Assembly: GCA_030427805.1 (NCBI GenBank)
Contig: JAUICP010000005.1
Coordinates: forward strand, 409,517-473,516
Source of the DNA: Bdellovibrionia bacterium
GTDB lineage: Bacteria; Bdellovibrionota; Bdellovibrionia; Bdellovibrionales; JAGQZY01
Length of the DNA: 64,000 nucleotides
Reading direction: 5' to 3'
The translations under genes and the position numbers were made by a program. Under the pieces are notes generated by a model. The model saw only the letters and a program-made list of their open reading frames with translations. It was not told the DNA's origin and ran no database searches. Positions 32,710-39,576 of the stretch are shown here, in pieces; position 1 is the first letter of the stretch; the number at the start of each line of letters is the position of its first letter.

Positions 32710-34128
32710 ATGAATTGCTCAACCGATAAGAACTTAAAAAAATCAATAATGGTTGTCGATGATGACGTACTTGCGATTGATAAAATCAAAACCATGTTCA
32801 CGGCACATAACATTGATGTTATGGGGTTTAAAACTGCCGTAGAAGCACTTTATCATCTGGAAAATACCAATTCTTTATATCCCGTCATTATTTTAGACTA
32901 TGTTCTTCCTGATATGTCCGGTGATGATTTAACTCGAAAAGTTAAATCCTTAAGGCCGGAAAGCTTTATTTTCACACAATCTGGTGTTGCTTCAACCATT
33001 GAAAATGCTGTGAGTTCAATTAAAAACGGAGCAGATAACTTTTTTCAAAAGTCAGAAAATTCAGAAAATTTTGAAGAAACTATTTTGGATGCTTTAAGAG
33101 AATATGAAGGCACTAGAGCATCAGTTTTCAATCAAAACTTACAACAAGAAGCCAAAGAAAATAATATCGTTACAAAATCAGAAAAAATGAAACTCTTAAT
33201 TGCTAAAGCGATTCAGAGTTCAAAAAATAAATATAATGTACTTCTGACTGGAGAAACAGGAACAGGTAAAGAAAAAATTGCTCGACTCATATCGAACAAA
33301 TATGGAGGCTCTTTTTATCCAATAAATTGTAGTCAATTTTATGGAAGTGATAGCTTACTTGAGTCAGAACTTTTCGGACATGAGAAAGGTGCTTTTACTG
33401 ATGCCAAAGAAACTAAAAAAGGAATATTTGAGGTCGCAAGTGGTGGTGTTGTATTCCTAGATGAAATAGATCGAATGGGTCTTTCATCTCAGGCAAAATT
33501 GCTTAGAGCAATTCAAGAGAAAAAAATTAAAAGAGTTGGCGGCCTTAAGGAAATTGATGTTGATATAAAGCTAATTGCTTCTGCTAAACCTAATATAAAA
33601 GATTTAAGAGACTCTGGCAAATTTTTAGCCGATCTTTACGGACGTTTAAACGTCATTAGACTTGATATTCCACCTTTAAGAGAACGACTTGATGATATTG
33701 GAATACTATTAAGTCATTTTGCTAAAGAACATATTGATGATGTTGGCGAAATTAAAACTTTTGATAAACAAGCGATTGAACTATTAAAATCGTATCATTG
33801 GCCTGAAAATGTTCGAGAGCTAGAGAATTTCTATATCAGACTTGCTACTCATACAGCCTCCCAAACAATACAGCAGAAAGATTTAGTGGTTCATTTGGAG
33901 GGATTTAAGGAATTAAGTCTTAAATCAATAGATACCTTTAGTCTTATATTAAGTGAAAACGATGAGTTTTCATATAGTTCAATAAAAGAACGACTTGAAA
34001 AGATGATTCTTTCGGTATCACTTCAAAAATTTGGGTCAATTTCAGAAACTGCCAGACAACTTAAAATGAGTAAGAGTACGCTTCATGCAAAACTTAAAAA
34101 TTTAGATCTACTGGAAAATGCTAATTAA
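32710..34128 (+). CDS. NtrC-family sigma54-dependent response regulator
   Basis: The protein has 472 aa from the ATG at 32710 (GGGAGG RBS). Residues 10-125 form a receiver domain with DDD near the start, the phospho-acceptor in PVIILDYVLPDMSGDD, and a later Ser/Lys region. Residues about 150-380 are a sigma54-interacting AAA+ domain: Walker A LTGETGTGKEKIA, Walker B GGVVFLDEIDRMG, and the sigma54 loop reads GAFTDA rather than the usual GAFTGA. A Fis-type HTH closes the protein (ISETARQLKMSKSTLHAKLKNL). With the hybrid kinase three genes downstream it would form a two-component system activating the transfer operon. Confidence 0.88.
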   Translation: MNCSTDKNLKKSIMVVDDDVLAIDKIKTMFTAHNIDVMGFKTAVEALYHLENTNSLYPVIILDYVLPDMSGDDLTRKVKSLRPESFIFTQSGVASTIENAVSSIKNGADNFFQKSENSENFEETILDALREYEGTRASVFNQNLQQEAKENNIVTKSEKMKLLIAKAIQSSKNKYNVLLTGETGTGKEKIARLISNKYGGSFYPINCSQFYGSDSLLESELFGHEKGAFTDAKETKKGIFEVASGGVVFLDEIDRMGLSSQAKLLRAIQEKKIKRVGGLKEIDVDIKLIASAKPNIKDLRDSGKFLADLYGRLNVIRLDIPPLRERLDDIGILLSHFAKEHIDDVGEIKTFDKQAIELLKSYHWPENVRELENFYIRLATHTASQTIQQKDLVVHLEGFKELSLKSIDTFSLILSENDEFSYSSIKERLEKMILSVSLQKFGSISETARQLKMSKSTLHAKLKNLDLLENAN

Positions 34129-34138
34129 GGGGAACTAG

Positions 34139-34852
34139 ATGATGGAAAATTTAAACACAAAGTCTTCTGCGACTAAGCTTGCAGTGTTTGATATTGACGG
34201 AACTATCACTTCAGAGGGCAATGATAGTTGGCTGGAAACTACCTACGCGATGGTTACAAATCGAAATGAATTTGAATCATGCTTATCTGTATGGAAGGAA
34301 AATAAAGCGAGTGATCCTTATGGTGCTTCTATCAAAATGATGGAAGAAGCTATAAGCCTTTTTAAGCAGAACACCAGCTCAAATTGTGTTTTTGAGGCTG
34401 CTTGTGGGATTAGTTTCAAGGTTATCGACGATAAGAATGTTAGAGATTCTGCTTTAGACGCAATTAAAAAACATTATGATGAAGGATTTCAGATTGTATT
34501 TGCAACTACAAGTTATAAAGAGGCTGGTTTATCTCTAGTTAAAGCTCTTAAGGAGAAAGAGCTTCTTAGTGAAGAAATTTGTGAAAATATCATCGTTAGT
34601 GGAACAGACGTCGATTGGAAATTACGAAAAATCATACATTTCAATATGAGCGATGGAAAATTGGAAGGAATTGCAAAGACATTGGGACTCCCAACACAGA
34701 AAGTAAAGACTTCTATCGAGTATGCGTATGGTGATGATCCCTTGGGCAATGATTCAGGAATATTAAAGGCGGCATCAAACGGATATGTCATTCACACAAA
34801 TAAGAACTCAACAGTAGAATTAAACAACATTGGAGAAAGAGTCAGATGGTAA
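34139..34852 (+). CDS. HAD-superfamily phosphatase in the sensory operon
   Basis: The protein has 237 aa. HAD motif I is AVFDIDGTITSEG (DxDGT), motif II lies around QIVFATTSY, and motif IV is YAYGDDPLGNDSGILKAA. The cap is helical, as in SerB/HAD-IB phosphatases. Two ATGs are adjacent (34139 and 34142). It lies between the sigma54 activator and the FIST protein, overlapping the latter by 7 bp. It might dephosphorylate a signalling metabolite or small molecule sensed by the FIST protein, but the substrate is unknown. Confidence 0.75.
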   Translation: MMENLNTKSSATKLAVFDIDGTITSEGNDSWLETTYAMVTNRNEFESCLSVWKENKASDPYGASIKMMEEAISLFKQNTSSNCVFEAACGISFKVIDDKNVRDSALDAIKKHYDEGFQIVFATTSYKEAGLSLVKALKEKELLSEEICENIIVSGTDVDWKLRKIIHFNMSDGKLEGIAKTLGLPTQKVKTSIEYAYGDDPLGNDSGILKAASNGYVIHTNKNSTVELNNIGERVRW

Positions 34853-35988
34853 AATTAAAAGTATGTCATAGTGAGCAAGTTGATACAAAATATGCTTTAG
34901 AAGAGATATTTGAAGAACTTAAAAGCATTCCAAGTGAACAAATAAAAGCTGCTATAGTATTTGCTGATATTGAATTTGATCTGGAAGAAATTCGATCAAA
35001 TCTTATCAGTAATTACCATGATATTAAAATTGTAGGAGGCACGAGTTATGGCGAGATGTCATCTACCGTTGGTTGGCGCGAAGATTCTCTTGTAATTGGA
35101 TTTCTCTATGGAGAAAATTTTTCTGTTGATTCATTCTCAGTGGATAATATTTCGCAGGACCTGGGGAAAAAACTTGCCCTTCAGTTTAATTCTAGTGAGG
35201 ACACAAATAAAGCTAAACTTTGCATTTTAGTTTCTGATGCTTTCTCCATTGGTGGTGAAACTATTATAAAAAATGTTCGAGAGTATCTTCCAAGAGAAAT
35301 TCCTATAATTGGTGGAATGTCTGCTGACCAATGGGCTTTCATTGAAACTAGACAAATTTCTGAACAATCAGTTTATACAAATGGTCTAGTTGGCCTCATT
35401 GTCTCTGGTGATTTCAAAGTAGGAATTAGCACATCAACAGGATGGGAGCCAAAAGGTAAAAAAGCAATTGTTACTCAATCTGAGGGAAATGTCGTAAAGC
35501 AAATTAATAACATTCCAGCTCTTGATTTCTATGCTCAAACTTTCGGAACAAAGAATGGAACATTCGGCGAATATCCTCTTGCTATGTATATTGAAGGAAA
35601 GGTTGCTTATTTTCGGGCACCTCTAAAATGGGATATTGAAACCGGAATTATGACATTTGCAGGGGCCGTTCCTGAAGGCTCTGAGGTTGCAATTTCGACT
35701 ACAACAAGAGAACAAGCGTTAAAGGCTGCCATTGAAAGTACACAGGAAGCTTGTAATGAACTTCAAAATGATCCCGATTGGGCATTTGTTACTTCATGTG
35801 CTGCAAGAAGACAACTTTTAGGCACCCAAGCAGAATCCGAAATAGTAAATACATTGTCAGTTATAAAAAATAAGCCTGTATTGGGATTTAATTCTTATGG
35901 TGAGTTCTTAGATGTAATTCCAAAATATCCTGATACACCAGGATTTTTGAATGAATCATTTTGTGTGGTGACTATTGGAAAAGGATAA
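34846..35988 (+). CDS. FIST-domain sensory protein
   Basis: The protein has 380 aa. The N-terminal FIST domain covers about 30-215 (AAIVFADIEFDLEEI, KIVGGTSYGEMSS, CILVSDAFSIGG, IPIIGGMSADQW). The FIST-C part covers about 225-365 (ALDFYAQTF, VPEGSEVAISTTTREQ, WAFVTSCAARRQLLG, VLGFNSYGEF). FIST proteins are proposed sensors of small ligands such as amino acids, and are often encoded beside histidine kinases. It overlaps the kinase gene by 14 bp, so the two are likely co-translated and may form a complex in which ligand binding controls the kinase. Confidence 0.85.
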   Translation: MVKLKVCHSEQVDTKYALEEIFEELKSIPSEQIKAAIVFADIEFDLEEIRSNLISNYHDIKIVGGTSYGEMSSTVGWREDSLVIGFLYGENFSVDSFSVDNISQDLGKKLALQFNSSEDTNKAKLCILVSDAFSIGGETIIKNVREYLPREIPIIGGMSADQWAFIETRQISEQSVYTNGLVGLIVSGDFKVGISTSTGWEPKGKKAIVTQSEGNVVKQINNIPALDFYAQTFGTKNGTFGEYPLAMYIEGKVAYFRAPLKWDIETGIMTFAGAVPEGSEVAISTTTREQALKAAIESTQEACNELQNDPDWAFVTSCAARRQLLGTQAESEIVNTLSVIKNKPVLGFNSYGEFLDVIPKYPDTPGFLNESFCVVTIGKG

Positions 35989-37162
35989 GCAAGAATTAGA
36001 ATTTAAAAGGCTCAAGTTAAAACTTGAAAGAGAGCGTCAACATAGACGACATCTGGAAGATCAATATGAGCTTAACAAATCCCTCTTGCAATCAGCTAAG
36101 GAAGAAATTGAAAAGCTTGTATTTCAAGTTACACATGACTTGCGGGCACCAATATCCTCTTTAGGGCAAATTGTTGAAGAAATACTTCCACAATTACCAT
36201 TAGATCGAAAAAATGTATTTCTATCATCAATTGCACGAGTACAGGACATATCAAACGAAGTTTTACAACGTCATAAAGTTACTGATAGAACGATACAAAT
36301 TAACACAACAAAAAAGGCTGTGGATGTAATTGCCCTAGTGAAATCCATTGTTGATGAAAAGAAAATTCAATATAGTAGTTCTGAGGAAATCAAGTTTGAA
36401 TTAAATCTTAAGGGCTTTGAAGAAAATGAACAAGCTTATGCTAATATGAGAGAGGTTGAGCTAACTTGTATTATCTATAATACTATAGAAAATAGCATAG
36501 AGGCCATCAGAGAAAGCAATAAGGATAAGGGAGTAATATCCCTTTCCATTGAAAAGGTTTCGACTGACTACAAAATTAATGTTGTGGACAATGGAATTGG
36601 TATTGAAGAAGAAAAAATGAAAGACCTTGGAAAATATGGAGTTACACTTAAGAAAACTGGTAATGGATTAGGACTGTATAGCTCAATTCATTATTTGAAC
36701 AAACGCGGTGGCGATCTGAAAATTCAAAGTTTGAAGGGAAAAGGTACAACAGTAACAATTAGCCTCCCTATCTCTGATATTTCCAAGAAAAAAATAAAAG
36801 TTGCTCCAGATACCACTATTGTCATTGTTGATGACGATGTACTCATCCATGAATCAATAAGATTATTATTGGAAGATACTGATTTTTGCGGTGACATTGT
36901 TGATTTTTACACTGAAGAAGAGTTTCGATCTTGGCATAATCTATTTGGAACAAGCAACGAGATTAATACATTTCATATAATTGACGGATTTATTAACTCA
37001 CATTATCCAAACGGACCAAAAATCGCCTGTGAACTTAACCTTATAGAAAACTCAATCATCTACACCGGAAAAAGAAATCTAATGCCTTCTGGCTCTGATG
37101 TCTTAAAGGTCTTTGATAAGTCAGTTCTACTTTCTGACATCATTACTTTTCAATCTAACTAA
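35975..37162 (+). CDS. Hybrid histidine kinase with C-terminal receiver domain
   Basis: The protein has 395 aa, soluble, with no membrane segments. A coiled-coil start (ELEFKRLKLKLERERQHRRHL) leads to the dimerisation/phosphoacceptor box FQVTHDLRAPISSLGQ. An HATPase domain follows: N-box NTIENSIEAI, DNGIGIEEEK, GNGLGLYSS and LKGKGTTVTISLP. The last 120 residues are a receiver with IVDDDVLIHES, a possible acceptor aspartate in HIIDGFI, and a lysine in VFDKS. Being cytosolic it needs an input partner, for which the overlapping FIST protein is the obvious candidate. The output is probably the NtrC-type regulator. Confidence 0.85.
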   Translation: MEKDKQELEFKRLKLKLERERQHRRHLEDQYELNKSLLQSAKEEIEKLVFQVTHDLRAPISSLGQIVEEILPQLPLDRKNVFLSSIARVQDISNEVLQRHKVTDRTIQINTTKKAVDVIALVKSIVDEKKIQYSSSEEIKFELNLKGFEENEQAYANMREVELTCIIYNTIENSIEAIRESNKDKGVISLSIEKVSTDYKINVVDNGIGIEEEKMKDLGKYGVTLKKTGNGLGLYSSIHYLNKRGGDLKIQSLKGKGTTVTISLPISDISKKKIKVAPDTTIVIVDDDVLIHESIRLLLEDTDFCGDIVDFYTEEEFRSWHNLFGTSNEINTFHIIDGFINSHYPNGPKIACELNLIENSIIYTGKRNLMPSGSDVLKVFDKSVLLSDIITFQSN

Positions 37163-37201
37163 TTTCTCAAATCAAAATTAGCCGTTCTAAAGTCCAGTTG
37201 C

Positions 37202-37280
37202 CGTTCAAAAAACCGAACGTGTAAACAGTTAAAATTTAAGCAGAATATTCACTAAAAAAAATCGTTCAGAATTTCAAACG
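37202..37280. promoter_or_regulatory. Paired CGTTC-N8-GAACG sites upstream of the transfer operon
   Basis: Sites at 37202-37219 (CGTTCaaaaaaccGAACG) and 37263-37280 (CGTTCagaatttcAAACG, one mismatch), plus a half-site at 37284. They repeat the palindrome found at 32505 and 32586 and lie about 85-160 bp upstream of a GG-N10-GT promoter. Confidence 0.68.
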
Positions 37281-37336
37281 AATCGTTCACCAATGCTCTG
37301 TAAGCCCCTTCTATATTGGCTCTCAGGCAGTTCCAA

Positions 37337-37355
37337 ATTGGCACAACACTTGTAA
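37337..37355 (+). promoter_or_regulatory. Candidate sigma54 promoter of the conjugation operon
   Basis: AATTGGCACaacactTGTA: GG at 37340-37341 and GT at 37352-37353, 10 nt apart. The -24 half matches TTGGCAC exactly, while the -12 half has GT in place of the usual GC. The first gene starts at 37403 with GGAGAGGG upstream. Confidence 0.6.
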
Positions 37356-37402
37356 TAGAGAAAGACAAGTTGGCAATTAAGCCAATAAAAAAAGGAGAGG
37401 GA

Positions 37403-37690
37403 ATGAAAGCAATTATTTTAACGACACTGTTGTTGGGAACATCAAGCGCAATGGCTTTCGAGGTTAGTCTTTCGGGAAGCGAAAAGATGACCGTCGATGA
37501 GCTGGTAAAAGCTGGTGCAACTGAAGTTTTGTGTGAGAAGCAAAGACCACTTTGTATTCTTCAAGATACAGAATACGGGATCATGTACCCAGGTCAGGAG
37601 CTTAAAGACGTTGAAATGACCAATGTCTATAACGCAAATGAAGCAATTAAATATGTCGTAAAGCTTAAAGAGTCAGGTCTTTGTGAATAG
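37403..37690 (+). CDS. Small periplasmic protein, first gene after the sigma54 promoter
   Basis: The protein has 95 aa from the ATG at 37403 (RBS GGAGAGGG); the frame is open upstream but that part covers the promoter. The signal peptide AIILTTLLLGTSSAMAFEV is followed by a short domain with three cysteines (LCEKQRPLCIL and the C-terminal GLCE), suggesting a disulfide-bonded periplasmic protein. A hairpin with a U-run follows at 37710, so this gene may be expressed in excess over the downstream transfer genes. The function is unknown; a pilus-assembly or surface role is possible. Confidence 0.55.
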   Translation: MKAIILTTLLLGTSSAMAFEVSLSGSEKMTVDELVKAGATEVLCEKQRPLCILQDTEYGIMYPGQELKDVEMTNVYNANEAIKYVVKLKESGLCE

Positions 37691-37709
37691 TAACTAATTT
37701 TTGGGGGTT

Positions 37710-37735
37710 GGGCTTCGGACTTTTGAAGCCCTTTT
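37710..37735 (+). terminator. Attenuator/terminator between the first gene and the transfer operon
   Basis: Stem GGGCTTC / GAAGCCC (7 bp), 8-nt loop, followed by TTTT. Because the transfer genes start only 20 bp later with no obvious new promoter, partial read-through is likely. Confidence 0.7.
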
Positions 37736-37755
37736 ACTCAGGGAGGGATTGAAAA

Positions 37756-37992
37756 ATGAAAGGAAAAAGAAAACCAAAAAAATTAAAGAGCCTACGCCTT
37801 TATCATCATGGCAATTTGGGCAAATATTTAGCATCTAAAGTTCTATTTGAAAGTGTTCGTGCGAATGTTCGAGAGGTATTTAAGGGACTTGATACCCGTC
37901 GGGAGTCTGAAGCTGAGTTTATGGATGTTGAACGTGAATTTAACCATATTTTGAGTCACTACAGACTTCAAAATATAAGGGGGCCAAAATGA
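37756..37992 (+). CDS. Small basic hypothetical protein
   Basis: The protein has 78 aa with RBS GGGAGGG. The N-terminus is Lys-rich (GKRKPKKLKSLRLYHHG), then a helical segment (LASKVLFESVRANVREVFKGL) and an acidic-to-basic helix follow. It overlaps the next gene by 4 bp (ATGA). It is perhaps a nucleic-acid-binding or transfer-regulating factor; no family is recognised. Confidence 0.45.
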   Translation: MKGKRKPKKLKSLRLYHHGNLGKYLASKVLFESVRANVREVFKGLDTRRESEAEFMDVEREFNHILSHYRLQNIRGPK

Positions 37993-38174
37993 ACATTACT
38001 TTGTTAAGAAAAATCGAAGCTTTCATAGCTAACGTAAGAGAGAAAAATCCAGTTATGAACTTATTTGTCGAAACTGCACTCAATGATCTCGATGACCTAA
38101 TGGAAGAACTTCGATTCTATTACAATACTGACAACTCTGTAGAAGAAATCGCAGAAAGTAACCAAATAGCTTGA
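37989..38174 (+). CDS. Small acidic helical hypothetical protein
   Basis: The protein has 61 aa, overlapping the previous gene by 4 bp. It is mostly helical, with an acidic middle (VETALNDLDDLMEELRFYY) and tail. No signal peptide or known motif. Its pairing with the basic neighbour suggests coupled expression. Confidence 0.42.
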   Translation: MNITLLRKIEAFIANVREKNPVMNLFVETALNDLDDLMEELRFYYNTDNSVEEIAESNQIA

Positions 38175-38185
38175 GGGAGGGAAAA

Positions 38186-38440
38186 ATGGGAAAACGAGTC
38201 GATTTAGATAGATTTAGTCAAAAGAAGAAAAAGCCATCGGGTTTGAATTTTAGCTTTGTTGCAAAAATGCTACTAAAAATCCTGGCTCAAAAAACAGGGG
38301 TAAATTTGAGATATGGGTCCATTACCTTTAACTATCATAATGGAGAGTGTGTAAATATAGACGCGAAACCAGCGTTTAGAATCCATGAGAGCAGACCCAC
38401 TCCACCTGTGGTAAAAATGAAACTTGTGGGGAGCAAGTGA
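38186..38440 (+). CDS. Small hypothetical protein preceding virD4
   Basis: The protein has 84 aa from the ATG at 38186 (GGGAGG RBS; the frame is open from a TTG at 38171). The N-terminus is basic (GKRVDLDRFSQKKKKPS), then one helix (FVAKMLLKILAQKTGVNL) and a beta-rich end. Its stop overlaps the virD4 ATG (TGATG), indicating translational coupling. No family is assigned. Confidence 0.42.
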   Translation: MGKRVDLDRFSQKKKKPSGLNFSFVAKMLLKILAQKTGVNLRYGSITFNYHNGECVNIDAKPAFRIHESRPTPPVVKMKLVGSK

Positions 38441-39576
38441 TGGATGAAAAGCAAGAAGTCAGTTTGCCAGTAGCATTGCTTATGCTGGTTGGTGTGGTGG
38501 CTGTTTTTATAGGATTACAGAATAAAGACTTTTTAATGTCCAATTATAATTCCTATAAAATGGTCGCCACAGTTTTAAAAAACTATTTGTTGGTTTATTG
38601 TGGGCTAATCTTTATCAATTCCATTCTGGGTGTTCATTATTTAAGACGAATAATTGGACTTTCCAAACAGGGATCACGCCTAAGAGCAATTAAAAAGAAG
38701 CCACATGACCGCAAATGGATTATCAGTCAGTCGATTATTCTTCTGGCATCTGGCATCACTTTGGGGTTCATACTTAAAGACTATCTACTTTCTGGAATTA
38801 CAATCAAAGGACTTGGAGAGTTTGATTTTTATCAGTCTTCTTTCTTTATTGCCAATGTTGGGTTTTTATTTTGGTTTATATCAAAGAAGATTTTCTTTCT
38901 ACTTGGACTTTTAGTGCGTAAAGGGAAAATAGATTCATTGCCGAAATTTCCTGAGAAGAAAGACCATATTGTTTTAGGCTCTGTTAATGAAGAAAGCGAA
39001 AATGAGCCTTCTGAATGGGAAATGACAAATCGGAAAGGTCTAAATGGGTCAGTTTTAATTACTGGTTCAGTTGGAAGTGGTAAAACCGCAGGGGCAATGC
39101 TTCCCTATTTTAACCAGCTTCTAACTAATTTTGAGAGGGTTTCTTCTCTAGTGCTTGATCCAAAGCGAACCTTTGTTGATGAGGCTTATAGGCTTTTAAA
39201 AAAGGAGAAGCCTGAGATTACAGTGAGGCGTTTTAGCCTCGATGGAAATGAAGCCTTCAATCCAGTATATGTTGATAGACCGCTTAAAAACTCAAGGTTC
39301 ATCGACATTGCGGAGATGGTAAGAGCTAGTAGTATCAATTTCGGGGGTGGAAAAAATGATTCTCCATTTTGGGATATTAGTGCTTTTAATTTAATTAAGA
39401 ACAGCATTGTTTATTGTGCGGCGACTCTGGAATATTTCACCTTAAAGGATATTTACAGCACTATGATCCGCGCTACTGACCAAGATTTAACTCTTGAAAT
39501 GGAATCCGCAAGAGTTTCAGAAAAAAAGACAAAGAGGCCACAACCACAAATGATGCCTCTAAACGCAATAGCGTAA
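38440..39576 (+). CDS. virD4: VirD4/TraD-type coupling ATPase, 5' (zero-frame) part
   Basis: The protein has 378 aa in frame before an early stop. It has four N-terminal membrane helices (for example VALLMLVGVVAVFIGL, LLVYCGLIFINSILGV, IILLASGITLGFI, FLFWFISKKIFFLLGLL), then the P-loop ITGSVGSGKTAGAM and VLDPKRTFVDEAY. The Walker B half is missing and lies in the -1 frame just downstream. The break coincides with GAA AAA AAG at 39520-39528, an in-frame A_AAA_AAG heptamer, after which the -1 frame reads on without a stop. Zero-frame translation ends 16 codons later. It would be the inner-membrane ATPase that delivers relaxase-DNA to the channel. Confidence 0.85.
   Translation: MDEKQEVSLPVALLMLVGVVAVFIGLQNKDFLMSNYNSYKMVATVLKNYLLVYCGLIFINSILGVHYLRRIIGLSKQGSRLRAIKKKPHDRKWIISQSIILLASGITLGFILKDYLLSGITIKGLGEFDFYQSSFFIANVGFLFWFISKKIFFLLGLLVRKGKIDSLPKFPEKKDHIVLGSVNEESENEPSEWEMTNRKGLNGSVLITGSVGSGKTAGAMLPYFNQLLTNFERVSSLVLDPKRTFVDEAYRLLKKEKPEITVRRFSLDGNEAFNPVYVDRPLKNSRFIDIAEMVRASSINFGGGKNDSPFWDISAFNLIKNSIVYCAATLEYFTLKDIYSTMIRATDQDLTLEMESARVSEKKTKRPQPQMMPLNAIA
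39522..39560 (+). other. Candidate programmed -1 frameshift signal in virD4
   Basis: Heptamer A_AAA_AAG at 39522-39528 in the reading frame of the 5' part. A 4-nt spacer and a perfect 6-bp stem AGAGGC (39533-39538) / GCCTCT (39555-39560) with a 16-nt loop follow. Slipping one base back continues into GAC-AAA-GAG and the C-terminal half of the coupling ATPase. Confidence 0.62.
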
